Below, piece by piece: positions 60,780 to 64,000 of a DNA stretch of 64,000 bases. Each line of letters opens with the position of its first letter. Positions within the stretch are counted from its first letter, which is position 1. Where the stretch lies: positions 14,035,419 through 14,099,418 of the forward strand of contig OZ020486.1 of the NCBI GenBank assembly GCA_963971405.1. The letters are read 5' to 3'. The stretch comes from Psococerastis gibbosa. Taxonomy: Eukaryota > Arthropoda > Insecta > Psocodea > Psocidae. The notes beneath the pieces were generated by a model, which saw nothing but the letters and a program-made list of their open reading frames with translations, was not told the DNA's origin and did not search any database. The translations under genes were made by a program, and so were the position numbers.

Positions 60780-62253
60780 TTAATAGAGCAAAAGAGTTCC
60801 TATTGGTATGTAACAAGCTTGCTACAGGAAAAGCCCGCCAACTACCGATACGGTCTCGTGAAAATCCCCCACCTGCTTGTAAAAGTCCCGTTAGATATAC
60901 CTGATGACCCATTTCCGCTGGAAAGCTGCTGGGACACATGCCACTTCCTGCTCCCTCACTGTACACATGGTGGCCAGGTACTCATTAACTTTTGTTGCCA
61001 TGCCTAACGTAATGAAAGTTTAAATTATAGGGGTACTGTGCTCGTCGGAATTCTTCCATATATGAATCGTATGTAAAAAGATTGATACATTATTAAATCA
61101 CAGTGGTTTTGACAAGATGTCGTAGGTACTATAGTATCTTGAACGATAAATGAGCATGCTTTCATTACCTTATACATACGGGTAGACAGTGATAATAAGT
61201 ACCTACATATGAGTACCTATTGGTACCTTGTAAGAATGTACCTTAGTAAGTTATTAGACTTTATTTGACAGCATCACGCGCAGGGTCCAAGTTGCATTCC
61301 GTCTTTCCATGTATGGATATAGATGGTAGTAGTTGCGTATATATAGTATGTGGCTATCAAGATCATGGCCGTAGGATTTTTGATTTTTTCCTGGGGGGGG
61401 GGGGCTGACAAATCAATAGCTAATGCTAATCAGTGGCGGACCTAGCTTTGCTGGGCATAGGCAGATAACATATTGGGGACAAGCGGACTAAATCATAATG
61501 TTACAATTATACGACGGTTTAGATTGTATGGAATTAGTCACATTCCCATTATCCAGAAGAGTCCGGGAGGACAATTTTGAATATATAGGCGTCAAAATGA
61601 GCGGTTTTACTCATTTTTAACAGCAGTTCAGTTTAGATTTTACAACGCTTACTGAGGTTGCTGGTCTCTCTCGGGGAAAAGTTTTGAAAAACTAGGCGCA
61701 AATTAGTGAGATTTTAACAACAGAAAAGTTTAGAATTGACAGAAGACACATTCATATAACCTGTACTAGATTTATTTAATAAACATTGCTTTATTTCGAG
61801 TGGGGGGGGGGGGGTGCACAGGCCAATAAGCCCTCACCTCATTATTTATGATGCTACGATTTAAATTTCATCGATATAATATAGGTTGATCGATATTTCT
61901 TGAGAAATTCGACTTGTTACAAAATCCTTGAATTGGGAGTGTCCAATTTAGCTTAACCACAGTTCTATACAAGAGATATATTCGCTTCTCACCAGAAAGA
62001 CAAGAATGTGTTTTTTTATAATTTCAGGGACGCGTCTCCTAACACAAGCCGTTGCAAAGACGTGGCAGGTTTCCCTAAAAAAATTTGGCGGGATGAGCGA
62101 TTGTCTCTCCTCTCTACAATTAACATAATTGTTAGTATAGTAAATACAAGCAATGCAAACTAATATTATTAACAGTACAAGAAGTATTAAATTTTAGATT
62201 AAGTTTAATTCAATTCGTCCGTGAAATTATAATTATTATCATTATTATTTTAT

Positions 62254-62556
62254 TAAAAGATTAAATCGCGTAATAACAATTTAATGAATGTATCCGATTA
62301 ACCTCTTCAATTGCGTCTCACTAAGTCACCTAATAATTTTTGGCTACATGGGCTTACGCTCAACGCCGTCAATGATGTATTGTCGGAAATTTATTTATTT
62401 ATTTTCTTAAATGTAGTTGTCAAATTTCTGGTCAATACACAATTTTTAATATTATTAATAGATACTTGTGTAGAGTTACGACACGTCTCCGACCACAAGG
62501 TGTGTAGATACTCCTTGCACAAATACAAGCACGCTACCACCTTGCCACCGAATTCG
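62254..62556 (-). mobile_element. SINE family 2 copy split by a 125-base insertion
   Basis: The two halves of the SINE lie at 62254-62335 and 62461-62556. Between them is a 125-base AT-rich insert bounded by TAATA on both sides (62331-62335 and 62456-62460), a possible target duplication. The insert has no recognised family. Confidence 0.65.
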
Positions 62557-62999
62557 CCAGAGTTGAGTGAAAAGTAGTGATAGTGACAAAATAGTTTTTT
62601 TTAGAAATGGTATCTACCTACACCTTTGAATCTATCCATGAACTGTGATATTTGTAAAGAAAGTGCAGCAGGTACTGTAGGTAGGTACCTACTCTTGTGT
62701 GTTGTGTGTGGAGACCGGTCGACGCTGAGTAGGTCAACCGCGCACCTGCTCGCACATACGGCGGCTATTAGAGAGTGAACGTGGAAAATTACGCCCAACG
62801 CACCACCGTTCACGAATTCCTAATTAATTTTATCGTATTCCTAGGACACGAACGACACGACGCTGCGGTAACCTAGGCAATAAAGTTCATCGTTTTCATT
62901 TAGGCGACCGCTTCAGCTACAGTGTCCAGCCGCGAAGACTCAGTCGTTCACGAACTGTCTAAAGTCGAGCTCACGCCTGTTGCGTGTGTCAATGGTAAG

Positions 63000-63300
63000 A
63001 ATGTCGATTGCAGCCGGTGTGGGTTGACACCAGTTTTCTAACGGTTAAAACGCATTTGAAAAATGACAGTAGTGTCCAATATGTCGTTAGCCCCTGTGAG
63101 TACCAACAGGGTGGGATGGGGCCAGATAGACGCAGACAACACCCTATGCTCGTGTGGTCAGAGGCAGGACGTGGACCATTTGTTCCAGTTCAGCCTATGT
63201 CCAACCCATTGCACGAAAGACGACCTGTGGGAGGCCAACAGGGCTACCTACAACTTCACCCGATTCTGGGACGTTTGCTTGGACACGAAAAAGTAAAGTA
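63000..63300 (+). mobile_element. LINE ORF2 C-terminal fragment
   Basis: The frame at 63063-63296 encodes TNRVGWGQIDADNTLCSCGQ, then a QDVDHLFQFSLCPTHC knuckle and LWEANRATYNFTRFWDV. This pattern of short Cys/His motif and DLWEAN-like end is the usual C-terminus of ORF2 in arthropod non-LTR retrotransposons. The part before 63063 appears shifted out of frame. No poly(A) tail is obvious after the stop at 63297. It is a dead fragment, different in sequence from the LINE at 59.1 kb. Confidence 0.65.
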
Positions 63301-63726
63301 GTAAGCAAGGCAAAGTCCAATGGGCCTATGGAAGCAGGCTTACGTCCACAAAGAGCCCTTCTTAGAATAAAAATATTAATAATTAATGCTTCTGTGGAAC
63401 CTATTGTTATTTTGTATTTCTATGTAACTGCTTAATTATTCCATATATCCACTACCACTACTATAATTCAGTTCACTGCAATTGGTTTTACTCATTTACT
63501 AAATTAGTTTCTGTTACTAGCTGCATAGGTGTTTGGACTTTTTTTAATAGAAAAAACCCAGCAAAACTGAGTAGGTGCCGTAGTATCCCTTTTGATTGTT
63601 CTTTTAGTATGAACTGTTATACTCAGCGAAGACTGAAATTATTAGGTTATAGTGCGCATATGCAATGAGTTCAGGCCATCTGTCATATGAGTTATGTTTG
63701 CATTTTCCCTCTTGAATGTTCCACAG

Positions 63727-63933
63727 CGAATGACTCAAGAAACGATGCTGTCATATCAGAAAATTGCTTCGAAAGAAAAGAAGAAAGCATTAAAATATAC
63801 GAGCAAAGTTATTATTGTATTGGATAGACTGCTAATCGAATCAAGCAAATACTATAACACTCAGATGACGCAGCAACAAATCAACAGTTGGGAGAGTTGT
63901 CCATCTGCTGGAGGATATTACTGGAGCGCGTAG
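63727..63933 (+). CDS. Candidate terminal exon, unknown protein
   Basis: An acceptor (ttgaatgttccacag) precedes an open frame that starts RMTQETMLSYQKIASKEKKK, continues through VIIVLDRLLIESSKYY and QMTQQQINSWESCPSAGGYY, and stops at 63931. The peptide is Lys- and Gln-rich and helical in character. It could be a last exon or a transposon fragment; I do not recognise it. Confidence 0.25.
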   Translation, partial: RMTQETMLSYQKIASKEKKKALKYTSKVIIVLDRLLIESSKYYNTQMTQQQINSWESCPSAGGYYWSA

Positions 63934-64000
63934 AGGCATGAAGAGAAGGGAAAACAAGTAAAATGCCACTTGATGGTACAATCCCCCCAAAGTGAAAGAT

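Overview
The window looks like nuclear DNA of an arthropod. It is AT-rich, gene-poor and packed with decayed transposable elements. The evidence for an arthropod is a zona-pellucida (ZP) domain protein of the cuticle/apical-matrix type split by introns with canonical splice sites, an M13 (neprilysin-type) peptidase exon, a metazoan 5S rRNA gene, and arthropod-style LINE, hAT and PIF/Harbinger remnants. I cannot name the species. No bacterial-style operon, CRISPR array or phage is present.

Genes. The best gene is on the minus strand: a ZP-domain, type I membrane protein. Its last exon (40662-39137) carries most of the ZP domain, a Pro/Gln-rich linker, a polybasic cleavage site, a transmembrane helix and a short tail. 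The exon before it (41317-41062) carries a Pro/Gly-rich segment and the start of the ZP domain. A small exon at 50253-50181 encodes a signal-peptide-like hydrophobic stretch, has good splice sites and joins in the right phase, so the intron before the ZP exons is probably about 8.9 kb. On the plus strand an isolated M13 peptidase exon (20049-20354) has clean splice sites but an in-frame TAA between its first two conserved cysteines, so it is a likely pseudogene or dying gene. A complete 5S rRNA gene lies at 29951-30068. Four further possible exons (18.4, 55.3, 57.7 and 63.7 kb) are unrecognised and weakly supported.

Mobile DNA makes up most of what can be explained. (1) hAT-type elements with 8-bp target duplications: a 2.3-kb element at 30438-32763 with a perfect duplication and a transposase remnant, and several short non-autonomous copies, many with long G or C runs near their ends. 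(2) Long-palindrome MITEs with GGCG...CGCC ends and TTA/TAA target sites (PIF/Harbinger type): eight copies, four of them packed into 47.4-49.0 kb. (3) Two tRNA-type SINE families with about five copies each; one copy is inserted in a palindromic MITE at 60.3-60.8 kb. (4) LINE 3' ends at 27.3, 59.1-59.9 and 63.1 kb. (5) Other foldback families at 13.6-14.3, 20.4-20.8, 32.1/37.8-38.2/51.1, 42.1-42.7, 44.0-44.2, 47.1 and 58.3-58.7 kb.

Layout: 0-13 kb repeats only; 13.6-14.3 kb a 0.7-kb inverted repeat; 14.3-20 kb mostly unexplained; 20.0-20.8 kb peptidase exon and adjoining foldback element; 21-29 kb repeats; 30 kb 5S rRNA; 30.4-32.8 kb nested hAT; 33-38 kb repeats and unexplained DNA; 38.7-50.3 kb ZP gene, with the MITE cluster inside its long intron; 50-64 kb repeats and weak exon candidates. 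No previously undescribed multi-gene system is visible. The most notable things are the nested and palindromic element families, a repeat whose three copies differ by in-frame indels, and the ZP gene structure.
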